A DNA stretch of 64,000 nucleotides from Paenibacillus aceris (GTDB taxonomy: Bacteria > Bacillota > Bacilli > Paenibacillales > NBRC-103111): positions 62,001 through 126,000 of the forward strand of contig NZ_JAGGKV010000002.1 of assembly GCF_017874035.1 (NCBI RefSeq), in the 5' to 3' direction. The translations under genes and the position numbers were made by a program. Below the pieces are notes generated by a model. That model did not search any database, was not told the DNA's origin, and saw only the letters and a program-made list of their open reading frames with translations. Shown here piece by piece: positions 34,804 to 47,230 of this stretch (its first letter is position 1; each line of letters opens with the position of its first letter).

Positions 34804-35511
34804 TTAAGGCAATGTGTTTCTTTGACCCGAAGAATAGCTCGGAAAAGCATACTGAATCATCGTGTTAAATTCATTGAGGTACGTATCCATGTGTTTATTT
34901 TTTTGCTGCTGACCATCGTAGTACATCATACGATTCACGAAATGCGGATTCGTGGAAATGAAGATATTTGCTTCCGGATAAATGCGTGTCAGCAAACTCC
35001 TAATCGCGTTGGCGCTTTCTGCGGGGAGCGGCTTGGCTGAAAGCCAGTCCATCTGGGCGCCAACCCCTGAACCAAATAAACCTGCTCCTTTTTCAGGGTC
35101 GTTTGTTTTACTTAGCATTTTGATGCCGTCATCACCAGTACCCATGGCTTGCATCCCCCCCATATCCACAGCGATATAAATGTTGTTATCTGTAATCGCT
35201 ACAGCCGTACTCCCAAGGTGAGCCGCTTGAATGATCCCATCCGCTAAATCCCGGTTCATCGACATATGTGTATTTGTATGTGCTTTTATGTTATCACTCG
35301 TTGACGGCCGCATGGAAGGCAGCGGTGATTGGTTAACACTTTTAGCCCCAAGCGAAGCATTTTCATTGTTCCTGAGTCCGGTATCCCAAGTACCTGCATT
35401 CGGATTGGAAGAGCTGGCCCCCCCATGATTGTTCGGACTTGCCGCCGTGCAGCCGGCTGCTGTGCCCATGAGAACAACCGACATCACAATTTGAATCATT
35501 GTTTTTTTCAT
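34804..35511 (-). CDS. YhcN/YlaJ-family sporulation lipoprotein
   Basis: A 235-residue lipoprotein: short signal peptide ending in MGTAAGC (Cys21). A Ser/Asn-rich linker follows, then a domain with DLADGIIQAAHLGSTAVAITDNNIYIAVDM and LTRIYPEANIFISTNPHFVNRM (quoted in parts), the YhcN/YlaJ spore lipoprotein pattern. Expected to sit in the forespore or spore membrane. ATG 35511 is chosen because GGGGGAG lies 7 bases upstream. It follows a 51-residue gene by 31 bases and both may be cotranscribed. Confidence 0.78.
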   Translation of the reverse strand: MKKTMIQIVMSVVLMGTAAGCTAASPNNHGGASSSNPNAGTWDTGLRNNENASLGAKSVNQSPLPSMRPSTSDNIKAHTNTHMSMNRDLADGIIQAAHLGSTAVAITDNNIYIAVDMGGMQAMGTGDDGIKMLSKTNDPEKGAGLFGSGVGAQMDWLSAKPLPAESANAIRSLLTRIYPEANIFISTNPHFVNRMMYYDGQQQKNKHMDTYLNEFNTMIQYAFPSYSSGQRNTLP

Positions 35512-35542
35512 AAAAAAGCTCCCCCTTCTGTTGCGCTTTTTT

Positions 35543-35698
35543 TTATTTATTGTTGTTCTCTTTCGCCCCTTGTTCGTAAGCAATCAAAGTGACGTCGGAG
35601 CCCAATTCTTCCTTCATGCGGGATTCCAAGCGGCGCAAATCTTCCAGCAAATGCTCGTGCGCGCCTAGATTAGCGAATTGATAAGAATCTAAACTCAT
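35543..35698 (-). CDS. 51-residue acidic helical small protein
   Basis: ATG 35698 is preceded by GGGAGG at 8 bases. The product is helical and charged (LEDLRRLESRMKEELGSDV) with a polar tail. No family is recognised. Good ribosome site, position directly ahead of the sporulation lipoprotein gene and length uninterrupted by stops support a real gene; a spore-related role is inferred from the neighbour only. Confidence 0.65.
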   Translation of the reverse strand: MSLDSYQFANLGAHEHLLEDLRRLESRMKEELGSDVTLIAYEQGAKENNNK

Positions 35699-35900
35699 GA
35701 TTTCATCCTCCCTTCTGAAAAATAGCTATTAGCGTTAATATGGACATTTATCCTCATTTTTACTAAATATAAAAAATGTTTGCTCTGCACTCGCTGTGTC
35801 TGTACCTTAGCTTTTGTTGAAAATACTCCGAAGGACTAATTTTTCAGTTACCTACTCAGCTCAATACAATGGACTAAAAGTTATGAAATGGGTAGAGCAA

Positions 35901-35920
35901 GTGGAACTACAGGGTCCTAT
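35901..35920 (+). repeat. Dispersed GGGAACT repeat, copy 6
   Basis: GTGGAACTACAGGGTCC then TAT; closest to copy 3. Confidence 0.45.
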
Positions 35921-35951
35921 TTCACCAAAACCAGCATAAGGCGCTTAATTG

Positions 35952-35974
35952 CGGGAACTGTAGTCCGTTATTTA
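35952..35974 (+). repeat. Dispersed GGGAACT repeat, copy 7
   Basis: CGGGAACTGTAGTCCG then TTATTTA; nearly identical to copy 1. Confidence 0.55.
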
Positions 35975-36070
35975 CTCCAAATGCATCCATATTGACATGA
36001 AAAACGAAAATAAAATCACTTGGCATCTTCCAATCCTCATTCCAACAGCGCTAATAACCGCCATAAATAA

Positions 36071-36112
36071 CAAAAAAAGCCCGCCGCCAATTCATTGGCA
36101 AGCAGGCCTTTT
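36071..36112 (-). terminator. Terminator of the oxidoreductase-TRIC operon
   Basis: On the minus strand GCCTGC-TTGCCAAT pairs with ATTGGCGG-CGGGC, followed by seven Ts. Confidence 0.82.
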
Positions 36113-36118
36113 CATCCT

Positions 36119-36604
36119 TTAGTCTTCTTTTTTTCGTGTTTCATCCAGTTCTTCGAGCAATTTACGAACCGCATCGGGGTCCGCAGATCCGTTTTCCTTA
36201 AATGCCCTCAACTTATTCAGTAAATCAGCGGCGATTGCCTCATCCTCTGATTGCTCCGCTTCATGGGAGGGATCAAACCAAATATAGAATCCTTCCGGGC
36301 CGTTCCGCAAAAAGGATTTACGCCAAAACTCCGGATACGCATAGCCTTGTTCACCGAAAATCATCCCGAGCACGTCATCGCTGTCAATCGGAAGTAAATA
36401 ATGAAACGATTCAGGTACGCCGGTATTCGAAAAATCGCGATGCATATAGGCATAATGCAGATAGTGCTCGCCCGTCTCCGCATCCTTGGATACCTCGTAT
36501 AGATCAAGTTCTGTTTGCAGTAATTCCTTTACCGGAATAATCCGCGAGGCGATCGTTTCAGCGGAAATCTTTTGCTGATTTGTGAATGATGCTTCCTGTT
36601 CCAA
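36119..36604 (-). CDS. Hypothetical acidic protein
   Basis: A 161-residue soluble, strongly acidic protein, family not recognised. The centre reads EQGYAYPEFWRKSFLRNGPEG and the last third is Glu/Asp-rich and helical. It starts 30 bases after the TRIC-family gene and ends at a strong terminator, so it belongs to that operon. SD AAAGAGGTG precedes ATG 36604. Confidence 0.65.
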   Translation of the reverse strand: MEQEASFTNQQKISAETIASRIIPVKELLQTELDLYEVSKDAETGEHYLHYAYMHRDFSNTGVPESFHYLLPIDSDDVLGMIFGEQGYAYPEFWRKSFLRNGPEGFYIWFDPSHEAEQSEDEAIAADLLNKLRAFKENGSADPDAVRKLLEELDETRKKED

Positions 36605-36634
36605 TTGAATTCACCTCTTTCCGACCTCGTTATG

Positions 36635-37270
36635 CTACGAATCGAGTGTCCGTGTTGATTCCACCATCGAATTGCGTAAAGAACGTTTAGGCAGCTTCCA
36701 TTTGTAAAAGACCGATAACATTCTCAAAATGACGATAAGAGCAAAAAGCACGGAGATTTGCCAGGCACCCTGTGACCAGCCAAGACCAATCAGCGCACCG
36801 GCCAGCATGCCCCATACGGCATAGATTTCATCCTTGAGCACCAGCGGTTTGCGACCGGCCAATACGTCTCGGACCATCCCGCCGCCGATCCCTGTTAAAA
36901 CAGCAGCCACAATGACGGCACTGAGAGGATGCCCCATATTTGTTGCATAAAAAGCACCTTGAATGGAAAAGGCCGCCAAGCCGATGGCGTCAAAGAAAGC
37001 CTCCCAAGTCTTCCAAACCCGAATGTATTTGACCGGCATCAGGAACACCAAGGTCATAGCAAACAAAGCAATTTGAAAATAAAGTCCTTGCTCCCACAAT
37101 AAGACAACGGGTTTGCCGATCAGCAAGTTACGAATGACACCACCGCCGAAAGCTGTTACAAGTCCAAGAACATAAACCCCTAGAATATCATATTCCTCTT
37201 CCATCGCAACAATCGCTCCAGACACTGCGAAAGCGATGGTCCCGATGATACTAAATAACTCCCAATTCAC
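36635..37270 (-). CDS. TRIC-family cation channel (UPF0126)
   Basis: A 211-residue membrane protein with about seven hydrophobic segments and two inverted halves. Each half has the TRIC family signature: GGGVIRNLL and GGGMVRDVL. Bacterial TRIC proteins are trimeric potassium/cation channels; Bacillus YvgT is related. It lies 16 bases downstream of the Gfo/Idh-type oxidoreductase gene. Confidence 0.85.
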   Translation of the reverse strand: MNWELFSIIGTIAFAVSGAIVAMEEEYDILGVYVLGLVTAFGGGVIRNLLIGKPVVLLWEQGLYFQIALFAMTLVFLMPVKYIRVWKTWEAFFDAIGLAAFSIQGAFYATNMGHPLSAVIVAAVLTGIGGGMVRDVLAGRKPLVLKDEIYAVWGMLAGALIGLGWSQGAWQISVLFALIVILRMLSVFYKWKLPKRSLRNSMVESTRTLDS

Positions 37271-37286
37271 TTGCTGCAGCCCCTGT

Positions 37287-38363
37287 CTACTCGATGTCCC
37301 AGTTCAGTTTTACTTCATTGCCGGTTTGTGAAGATCGGTAAATCGCATCTAGAATTAAATTATTCGTATAGCCCGTCATGACTGAGGTTATCGGTTGTTG
37401 ACCGCTTTCGATACAAGTTATGAAATGTCTCATCATACGAACGCGCGCCCCTTCATCCTGCTCAGGAATGGTCAGATCCACATCAGCTTCGCGGTCAAAC
37501 ATTTCCGCCAAAAGCTTCCCTTTCGTTCCCCGAATGGAAGCTCCACCTTCGGAACCAAGCAGCTGAACATAAGGCTGATTATCTGTTTCGATAAGTGCGG
37601 CCCAGCTTACATCGAGCGATAGGGTTGCGCCATTATCCAGCTTAATTAACGCTGTAGCTAAATCTTCTACATCATATTGACCATCCCAGTTCGGTGTCCC
37701 CCAGGAACCAATACCTTTTTTGCGAGGTCCAAATTCGGCATAAGTAGCCCCATAAACCGAAACCGGCTTCGGATTCCCCATCAAATAGAGGGATAAATCT
37801 AACATGTGCACCCCAAGGTCAATCAACGGTCCTCCGCCGGATTTCCCCATTTGTGTAAACCAGGTTCCCCAGCCAGGGATTCCTTTCCGTCTCATCCAGC
37901 CTGCTTTGGCGTGATAAATATGTCCCAATGCGCCTTTATCTACCTGCTGTTTGACAGCCTGTGAAAGGGTCTCCCAGCGCAACTGATGGGGAATCATCAG
38001 CACTTTGCCGGCCTTGCGCTCTGCTTCTACAATTTGTCTGGCAGATTCAAGATTCAGCGCCATCGGCTTTTCAAGCATTACATGCTTGCCTGCCTCTAAC
38101 GCTTGGATGGCGATAGGCGCGTGCCACTCGTTGGATACAGCAATGACCACTGCATCAATGTTTGGGTCTGCAAGCAGCTTGTCCGTATTCTCATAAACCC
38201 GTTCGATGTTATGCTGCTTGGCTCTAGCCTCTGCAAGCGGTAAGTACACGTCTGTTACCGCGGTAATTTCTGCCTCAGGCACTTTCTTTAGCACTTCCAT
38301 ATGTACATTTCCGATATTCCCGGAACCGATAATACCGATACGGACTGGATTTCCTGCTGTCAT
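37287..38363 (-). CDS. Gfo/Idh/MocA-family oxidoreductase
   Basis: A 358-residue NAD(P)-dependent dehydrogenase. Rossmann site RIGIIGSGNIGNVH; EKPMALN (the catalytic Lys-Pro motif); GGGPLIDLGVHMLDLSLYLMG. The family oxidises or reduces sugars, inositols or related carbonyls. The substrate is unknown. ATG 38363 has GGGGGT 7 bases upstream and begins with the Rossmann fold; the frame continues to 38438 without support. First of a three-gene operon. Confidence 0.85.
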   Translation of the reverse strand: MTAGNPVRIGIIGSGNIGNVHMEVLKKVPEAEITAVTDVYLPLAEARAKQHNIERVYENTDKLLADPNIDAVVIAVSNEWHAPIAIQALEAGKHVMLEKPMALNLESARQIVEAERKAGKVLMIPHQLRWETLSQAVKQQVDKGALGHIYHAKAGWMRRKGIPGWGTWFTQMGKSGGGPLIDLGVHMLDLSLYLMGNPKPVSVYGATYAEFGPRKKGIGSWGTPNWDGQYDVEDLATALIKLDNGATLSLDVSWAALIETDNQPYVQLLGSEGGASIRGTKGKLLAEMFDREADVDLTIPEQDEGARVRMMRHFITCIESGQQPITSVMTGYTNNLILDAIYRSSQTGNEVKLNWDIE

Positions 38364-38652
38364 TTTTATACCCCCGAAACGTGTTAGATTACAATCTTTA
38401 TTATTATAAATGTGCTTATGTTTCGCCGCAACCGCCAATCTGTCCCTTTTCGAAAGGTTTGGGGACGATTTCCCGATTATTTTGAAAAGATTCTTTAAGG
38501 AACTAGCCCTCTATCGCTATTCTTTACATATAATAAGATGCTAAAACTTTTTTAATAGTTAGTCTCAAACATAATTAACATTTGAAATGTATCCTAAATG
38601 TGTAGACCAGCTGGTTAGTTTTCCGGGTGGAAAACGTGAAGGAGGGCTTAAC

Positions 38653-38874
38653 ATGCAAGCAATTACTATTAAATTCAAAAACAAATCCATCCCCGTGCTT
38701 AATTTCACACATCGCAGCTCACATATGGAACTGTTGTCCAGCAAACTTAAGGAGTTTGAACTTCATTTTGAATTTCGCCGAAAATTAAAAATGATCTCGA
38801 TGATTGAGATCATTGGTGATGTCGCTATTTTCAAATACAACGACGGCACAAAATTGTACCTGGAAGTTTCTTAA
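38653..38874 (+). CDS. Small conserved-looking hypothetical protein
   Basis: A 73-residue basic protein, not recognised. It is mostly predicted beta/alpha with no signal or membrane segment. AAGGAGGG lies 8 bases before ATG 38653; a longer frame from 38587 lacks a ribosome site. Its stop overlaps the stop of convergent kapB by 4 bases. Confidence 0.6.
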   Translation: MQAITIKFKNKSIPVLNFTHRSSHMELLSSKLKEFELHFEFRRKLKMISMIEIIGDVAIFKYNDGTKLYLEVS

Positions 38875-39260
38875 TTCGAATTCGGAAAATATTCCTTCTG
38901 TAGCTGAGTAAGCTCCTGCAGAGAGCGTCGGGCCCATGCTTCCATTTCCGACAGCTTTGAGATTTGCGCCAAAAGCGCTCTCTCCAGTGATTCTCGATAC
39001 TCCGGAATGGCACCTGCATATGGACGTATGGTTGAAATTGGCATTAAAGCGATCTCCTGAAATGATAAAGCCCGTCTTTGATGAAAAAAAGCAACGCTTG
39101 GATCCATCGGATTATGCAAGTCCCCTTGTGTCGGATGCTCTTTCACGGCCAGAATGCGGACTGCTGCTTTCATCGTGTTCGACATCTCCACCACTTCACC
39201 AAAGTAAACCCCTGTTTTATACTCAGCAATAACACGATCTCCTATTTGAAAGCTGCTCAT
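38871..39260 (-). CDS. kapB: Kinase-associated lipoprotein B-like protein KapB
   Basis: A 129-residue KapB-family protein: FQIGDRVIAEYKTGVYFGEV, VRILAVKEHPTQGDLHNP and RALSFQEIALMPISTIRPY are family segments. In B. subtilis KapB assists KinB in starting the sporulation phosphorelay. No lipobox is seen, as in the soluble KapB described. ATG 39260 follows GGAG by about 10 bases; an upstream TTG is too close. The gene ahead (39280) is thioredoxin-like; no kinB is adjacent. Confidence 0.83.
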   Translation of the reverse strand: MSSFQIGDRVIAEYKTGVYFGEVVEMSNTMKAAVRILAVKEHPTQGDLHNPMDPSVAFFHQRRALSFQEIALMPISTIRPYAGAIPEYRESLERALLAQISKLSEMEAWARRSLQELTQLQKEYFPNSN

Positions 39261-39279
39261 TGTCAACATCTCCTATTAG

Positions 39280-39597
39280 TTACTTGCTGCTCAGCGGCAG
39301 CAGTTTGCGATATAGCTCATCCACCGACTGCATGCGGTACATCAACTCTTTTTCTTTTCCTTGTTCGAAAATAACTATACACGGCACACTTGTAATTTGC
39401 CATTCACGGCTAATTTGCGGGAGAAAATTAATATTGCTTTTATAGAGCGGCAAATTGGGCTGCATGGTCAGGATAATATCCAACATACGCTCTGTCACTT
39501 TGCATGTACCACAGAAAGGTGTAAATAGAAATACAGCAAAGGACGCCTCCTGTTTGTTCACGCACTCTAACAATTGCTGCTGGGTAAGCTCCTTCAT
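39280..39597 (-). CDS. Thioredoxin-family protein (YusE-like)
   Basis: A 105-residue thioredoxin fold with active site CGTC (Cys29, Cys32) in FLFTPFCGTCKVTERML and the cis-proline loop SVPCIVIF. It resembles Bacillus YusE. Cytoplasmic, no signal. ATG 39597 follows GAGGAGG by 5 bases and lies just after the stop of the upstream gene, suggesting coupling. Probably reduces a protein disulfide or acts in a cell redox role. Confidence 0.8.
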   Translation of the reverse strand: MKELTQQQLLECVNKQEASFAVFLFTPFCGTCKVTERMLDIILTMQPNLPLYKSNINFLPQISREWQITSVPCIVIFEQGKEKELMYRMQSVDELYRKLLPLSSK

Positions 39598-39598
39598 G

Positions 39599-40117
39599 CT
39601 AACCTCCTCTTTCATCTAACCAAGCCAAACTGTCAGCCGCATATCCGATGAGATGTGGAAAGTCATCCAAATGGCTCTCATCAATTTTCCGGCCAAAAGA
39701 AAGCGTAATTTGATTATGATAAGCAATCGGATGTATGCCGTATTTGTAGGAAAGAAGCTGAGAAATTAGCGGACGGTGCTCCCATATCAAGCTTAGCTGC
39801 TCTTCAATATGCTTGCACTCAACTTCCGGATTATTAACCTTCGTAAAAAGTTTAATCGTTAATGTACAGCCTGGCTTGGCGGTAGGATTCTCTAAAATTT
39901 CAGCAGCCAAATCGCTTAAATGAACATGCAGGTTAATTTCTGCTTTGCTTGGTTTATCAATTTTTCTTGCAAATTCAATCGCATACGTACGCGACATCGA
40001 GGACAGATCCACTAGATCTTCCCGGCGTGTGATTAAAATTTTCCCATCCAAATCCAGGTCATAGACGGCTCCCTCAAGAACCACCTTGATATTGTCATAG
40101 ATTGTTGGGTCAAACAT
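39599..40117 (-). CDS. Hypothetical protein upstream of the thioredoxin-like gene
   Basis: A 172-residue protein, family not recognised. It contains alternating strands and helices with LHVHLSDLAAEILENPTAKPG. No signal peptide or membrane segment. ATG 40117 follows GAAGGTG; a GTG at 40126 is an alternative. It is in tandem with the thioredoxin-like gene and is divergent from the 70-residue gene at 40190. Confidence 0.6.
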   Translation of the reverse strand: MFDPTIYDNIKVVLEGAVYDLDLDGKILITRREDLVDLSSMSRTYAIEFARKIDKPSKAEINLHVHLSDLAAEILENPTAKPGCTLTIKLFTKVNNPEVECKHIEEQLSLIWEHRPLISQLLSYKYGIHPIAYHNQITLSFGRKIDESHLDDFPHLIGYAADSLAWLDERGG

Positions 40118-40189
40118 CGTGTACACCTTCTTTCATCTTTTGTTTGATTCGATTATACTAAAAGCATATCACGTAAAGAAGGTGTTTCG

Positions 40190-40402
40190 ATGTCAGACAA
40201 GCCCCAAGATCAATTGGAAGAACAACAAGGTCCAAAAAAAGTAAGTCTAGCCGATGCGATTAAACAAAAGTTAGCTCAGAAGAAAGCGGATCAAGCCGCA
40301 GCACGCGCAAACCCTAAACAAGCCGGCAATACGAACCAAAGCGCAAAAAGTCAAATGACGAAAAAAGTGAATAATCAACGCCGTCGTACAGGCGGAAGCT
40401 AG
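40190..40402 (+). CDS. Small Lys/Gln-rich protein
   Basis: A 70-residue, basic, low-complexity protein with KQKLAQKKADQAAARANPKQAG and an Arg-rich tail NNQRRRTGG. It is probably disordered. Not recognised. SD AAGAAGGTG precedes ATG 40190 and a strong terminator follows, which supports expression. Confidence 0.6.
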   Translation: MSDKPQDQLEEQQGPKKVSLADAIKQKLAQKKADQAAARANPKQAGNTNQSAKSQMTKKVNNQRRRTGGS

Positions 40403-40414
40403 AGCTATGTAGGT

Positions 40415-40450
40415 AAAAGCGCCCTGAGAGTCACACATCAGGGCGCTTTT
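40415..40450. terminator. Bidirectional terminator
   Basis: AAAAGCGCCCTGA pairs with TCAGGGCGCTTTT, 13 base pairs, with T/A tails on both strands; between the 70-residue gene and the convergent ABC-F gene. Confidence 0.88.
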
Positions 40451-40459
40451 CATGTTATC

Positions 40460-44065
<3,606 letters not shown>

Positions 44066-44069
<4 letters not shown>

Positions 44070-45115
44070 GCTTCCACAGGCTCCATCACGTAGGCTGTCA
44101 GAAGTGCTGCGGTATTAACTACAGCATCCATATGCGTCCGCTCCATGCTGTGTGACGCATGAACGCCGGGCCCTACCAGCGCGGCGCGAATATCGCGTCC
44201 GCCCCTGAGCGCGGCAGAGGCGTCTGAGCCGTACCTTGGATATATATCAACGGCATAGCCAATTCCCAGCTTCTCGGCAAGCTCAATCATTTTGGAAGTC
44301 ATGTGATAGTCATAAGGGCCTGATGAATCCTTAGCGCAAATAGAAACATCACGTTCGCTACCGCTCAAATCATCGCCCAGCGCGCCCATATCTACTGCAA
44401 TAAAATCTGTAATATCTTCTGGAATAAAAGATGACCCGTGCCCAACCTCTTCATAATTGGAAAAAAACAGTTTTATCGTAAAGAGTGGTTTTAGACCCTC
44501 TTCTTTGATAAGTCTTAGCAGGCCGAATAACGAAGCCACACTCGCTTTATCATCCAAATGACGGGACTTCACGAAGCCGTTTTCCTTCACTTGGACACGC
44601 GGATCAAAAGAAATATAATCCCCTACCCGGATACCAAGATCCTGCACTTCTTTTTTGGACTTTACAAGCTCGTCGATGCGAACTTCCATGTTAGCTTCAT
44701 CACGTTTAAACTCTCTGGCATCTTCATAGACATGCACAGATGGTCTCGAAGTCAGAATCGTTCCATCATAAACGCGTTCATCGCGCGTATGAATTTGAAC
44801 GTACTCATTCTCGATAGCGCCCATCATGAAACCGCCTAAAGATGTGATTTTGAGGGTACCGTTATCTTTAATCGAACGAACCATAGCGCCAAGGGTATCC
44901 ACATGCGCAGAAATCCCAATTACCCGGTCATTACGAATACCTGGAACAGTCACCACACCGCAGCCTTTATTCGTATATGTAAGCTCATAACCAAGCTTAT
45001 TCACTTCTTGTTCAACCTTTTTCATAATGTGGTGCGTATAACCTGTCGGACTAGGCGTACGCAGCAGCATCTCAAGTACTTCGGTCATATAAGCTTTATT
45101 CAATTTCGACTTCAC
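44066..45115 (-). CDS. M42-family aminopeptidase
   Basis: A 349-residue metallo-aminopeptidase of the M42 (glutamyl/tetrahedral aminopeptidase, YsdC/YtoP) family. Visible metal/catalytic motifs: SAHVDTLG, SRHLDDKASV, FSNYEEVGHG, VDMGALGDD and a terminal SHSMERTHMD (His). It trims peptides in the cytoplasm. Its stop overlaps yfmR, so it heads the M42-yfmR-ykpA-like unit. Confidence 0.85.
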
Positions 45116-45164
45116 TTGGGATTCCTCCCTTTTCTATAAATTAATAGTTTTCCTATAAACGCAC

Positions 45165-45256
45165 AAAAAACAGTGCAGCCTAGGAATTTTAGCTGCGCAA
45201 GCGGCAAAATCCGCTTTGCTAACCCCTTCTAAGGATACTACACTGTTCCCGTGTGT
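45165..45256 (-). terminator. Large terminator after the Dabb gene
   Basis: AACAGTGTAG pairs with CTGCACTGTT across a branched loop, then TTTTTTG on the minus strand. Confidence 0.65.
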
Positions 45257-45269
45257 TTTTCAAACGCAA

Positions 45270-45560
45270 TTAGCTTACAAAATCAACGCAAATAGAAGTA
45301 CCGTCAAGAACTGTCTTCATATGCGCCTTCACTTCTTCATGAATAGGATGCGTGTCATATACCTTTAGATCTTCTAGAGAATCAAATTTAGTAATCAACG
45401 CAATATCATACGAACGTTCCAAATGAAGAATATCCGTACCAACTTCGATATGGCGAAGTACCGGGATTTTGCCTTCCATGTTCGTAAGAACCGCTTTTGT
45501 TACTTCTACGGCTTCAGGACTACGATCTTTGAGCTTAAAAAACACAACATGAGTTAACAT
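45270..45560 (-). CDS. Dabb (stress-responsive alpha/beta barrel) family protein
   Basis: A 96-residue dimeric alpha/beta barrel: LTHVVFFKLKDRSPEAVE at the start, SYDIALITKFDSLEDLKVYDTHPIHEEV and a final VDFVS. Function in Firmicutes is unknown. It starts 13 bases after yfmM ends and ends at a large terminator. Confidence 0.82.
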   Translation of the reverse strand: MLTHVVFFKLKDRSPEAVEVTKAVLTNMEGKIPVLRHIEVGTDILHLERSYDIALITKFDSLEDLKVYDTHPIHEEVKAHMKTVLDGTSICVDFVS

Positions 45561-45573
45561 TGGACATTTCCCC

Positions 45574-47136
45574 CTAATTGGTTACTTTTGCTTTGGCAGA
45601 CCATTCTTCTACGTTCCAAACTCTTGTTACCCAACCTTCATAAAATTCCGGTTCGTGGCAAACAAGCAAAACAGTTCCTTTATACGCGATCAACGCTCTT
45701 TGCAGCTCTTCTTTGGCAACTACGTCCAAATGGTTCGTAGGCTCATCGAACAATAACCAGTTGCTTTCTCTCATCAGCAGCTTGCAAAGCCTAACTTTGG
45801 CTTGCTCTCCCCCGCTGAGCATGCTCATGGCGCGGGTGATGTGCTCATTCTTCAAGCCGCACCGTGCGAGAGCTCCTCGGACTTCGTTTTGAGTCATCGA
45901 AGAGAACTCATTCCATACATCATCAATCGGCGTCATATTTGGTGCTTTGACCTCTTGTTCAAAGTACGCAGGGCTTAAGTAATCGCCTTGATACGTTTTA
46001 CCGCTGAAAGGATCAATTTTCCCAAGAATCGTCTTAAGCAGCGTAGATTTCCCTACTCCATTACAGCCGACAATGGCAATTTTCTCACCGCGTTCAATCG
46101 TCACATTCATCTTCGGCAATAACGGACGATCGTACCCGATTTCCAAATTTTCTGCCTCAAATACGATTCTACCACTTGTGCGAGATTCCTTGAATACGAA
46201 CGTTGGCTTCATCGCAGTTTCCGGACGTTCGATTCGCTCAACTTTCTCAAGCTGCTTCTGACGGCTTTTGGCGCGTGTAGAAGTCGAGGCACGGGCTTTA
46301 TTGCGCGCAATAAAGTCTTCCTGCTTTTTGATGTACTCCTGCTGCTTCTCATAGGCGTCAATATGCTGTGATTTGTTCATTTCCGCCATATCAAGAAATT
46401 TCTCATAATTCGCCGTATAACGAGTCAACTTCGTAAACTCCAAATGATAGATCACGTTAACGACTTCATTCATAAATTCCGTGTCATGGGAAATCAGCAT
46501 AAACGCAAACGGGTAATCTTTGAGATACATTTTCAACCATTCGATATGTTCCACGTCCAAATAGTTCGTAGGCTCGTCCAAGAGCAGTACGGTTGGCTTC
46601 TCCAAGAGCAATTTAGCCAGAAGAACTTTCGTCCGTTGTCCACCGCTCAGAGATGTCACGTCACGGTCAAGACCAATTACGCTAAGGCCAAGCCCATTAG
46701 CCATCTCTTCGATTTTCACGTCCAGCATATAGAAACCGCCGATGTCCAAACGCTCTTGAATCTCGCCCATCTGCTCAAGGAGTACTTCCAATTCTTCCGG
46801 GGTGGCATCCGCCATCTTGTCGGTAATCGCCATCATCTCTTTCTCTTCTTCAAAAAGAGGAAGAAACGCGTCACGTAAAATATCGCGAATCGTTTTGCCT
46901 GGCGTTAGCACCGAGTGCTGATCCAAATACCCGTATTTAACTCTAGGCGTCCATTCTACTTTGCCTGTATCTTTCAAAAGTTTGCCGGTCAGTATATTCA
47001 TTAATGTAGACTTACCTACACCATTTGCTCCAACAATGCCAACACGCTCGCCCGCCAGCAGTCGGAAAGATACATTTTTGAATAATGTACGATCTCCAAA
47101 GCTGTGGCTTAAATCCTCTATCGTCAAAAGACTCAT
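45574..47136 (-). CDS. yfmM: ABC-F ATPase YfmM-like
   Basis: A 520-residue ABC-F protein. Domain 1: [38 protein letters not shown]. Domain 2: [35 protein letters not shown]. It matches the Bacillus YfmM type closely; these are translation factors and ribosome rescue proteins. It has its own extended -10 promoter. Together with yfmR and the YkpA-like gene it forms a cluster of three ABC-F genes within 7 kb. Confidence 0.87.
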   Translation of the reverse strand: MSLLTIEDLSHSFGDRTLFKNVSFRLLAGERVGIVGANGVGKSTLMNILTGKLLKDTGKVEWTPRVKYGYLDQHSVLTPGKTIRDILRDAFLPLFEEEKEMMAITDKMADATPEELEVLLEQMGEIQERLDIGGFYMLDVKIEEMANGLGLSVIGLDRDVTSLSGGQRTKVLLAKLLLEKPTVLLLDEPTNYLDVEHIEWLKMYLKDYPFAFMLISHDTEFMNEVVNVIYHLEFTKLTRYTANYEKFLDMAEMNKSQHIDAYEKQQEYIKKQEDFIARNKARASTSTRAKSRQKQLEKVERIERPETAMKPTFVFKESRTSGRIVFEAENLEIGYDRPLLPKMNVTIERGEKIAIVGCNGVGKSTLLKTILGKIDPFSGKTYQGDYLSPAYFEQEVKAPNMTPIDDVWNEFSSMTQNEVRGALARCGLKNEHITRAMSMLSGGEQAKVRLCKLLMRESNWLLFDEPTNHLDVVAKEELQRALIAYKGTVLLVCHEPEFYEGWVTRVWNVEEWSAKAKVTN

Positions 47137-47186
47137 TTAAAAATCTGAACTCCTGTCTGTTAAAAAATCGCACTTACTCGTGACTT

Positions 47187-47195
47187 CTTATTATA
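47187..47195 (-). promoter_or_regulatory. Extended -10 promoter of yfmM
   Basis: On the minus strand TGG-TATAAT (TATAAT at 47190-47195) about 50 bases before the start; the -35 is weak. Confidence 0.6.
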
Positions 47196-47230
47196 CCACT
47201 GCTAGAGCTAGACAGGAAATAGTTAAATTT

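Larger units (their letters stand above)
35699..36070. other. Intergenic region with two repeat copies
   Basis: No gene is seen. It holds an AT-rich stretch (35750-35790), which is the likely promoter zone of the 51-residue gene, and two GGGAACT repeat copies. Confidence 0.55.
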
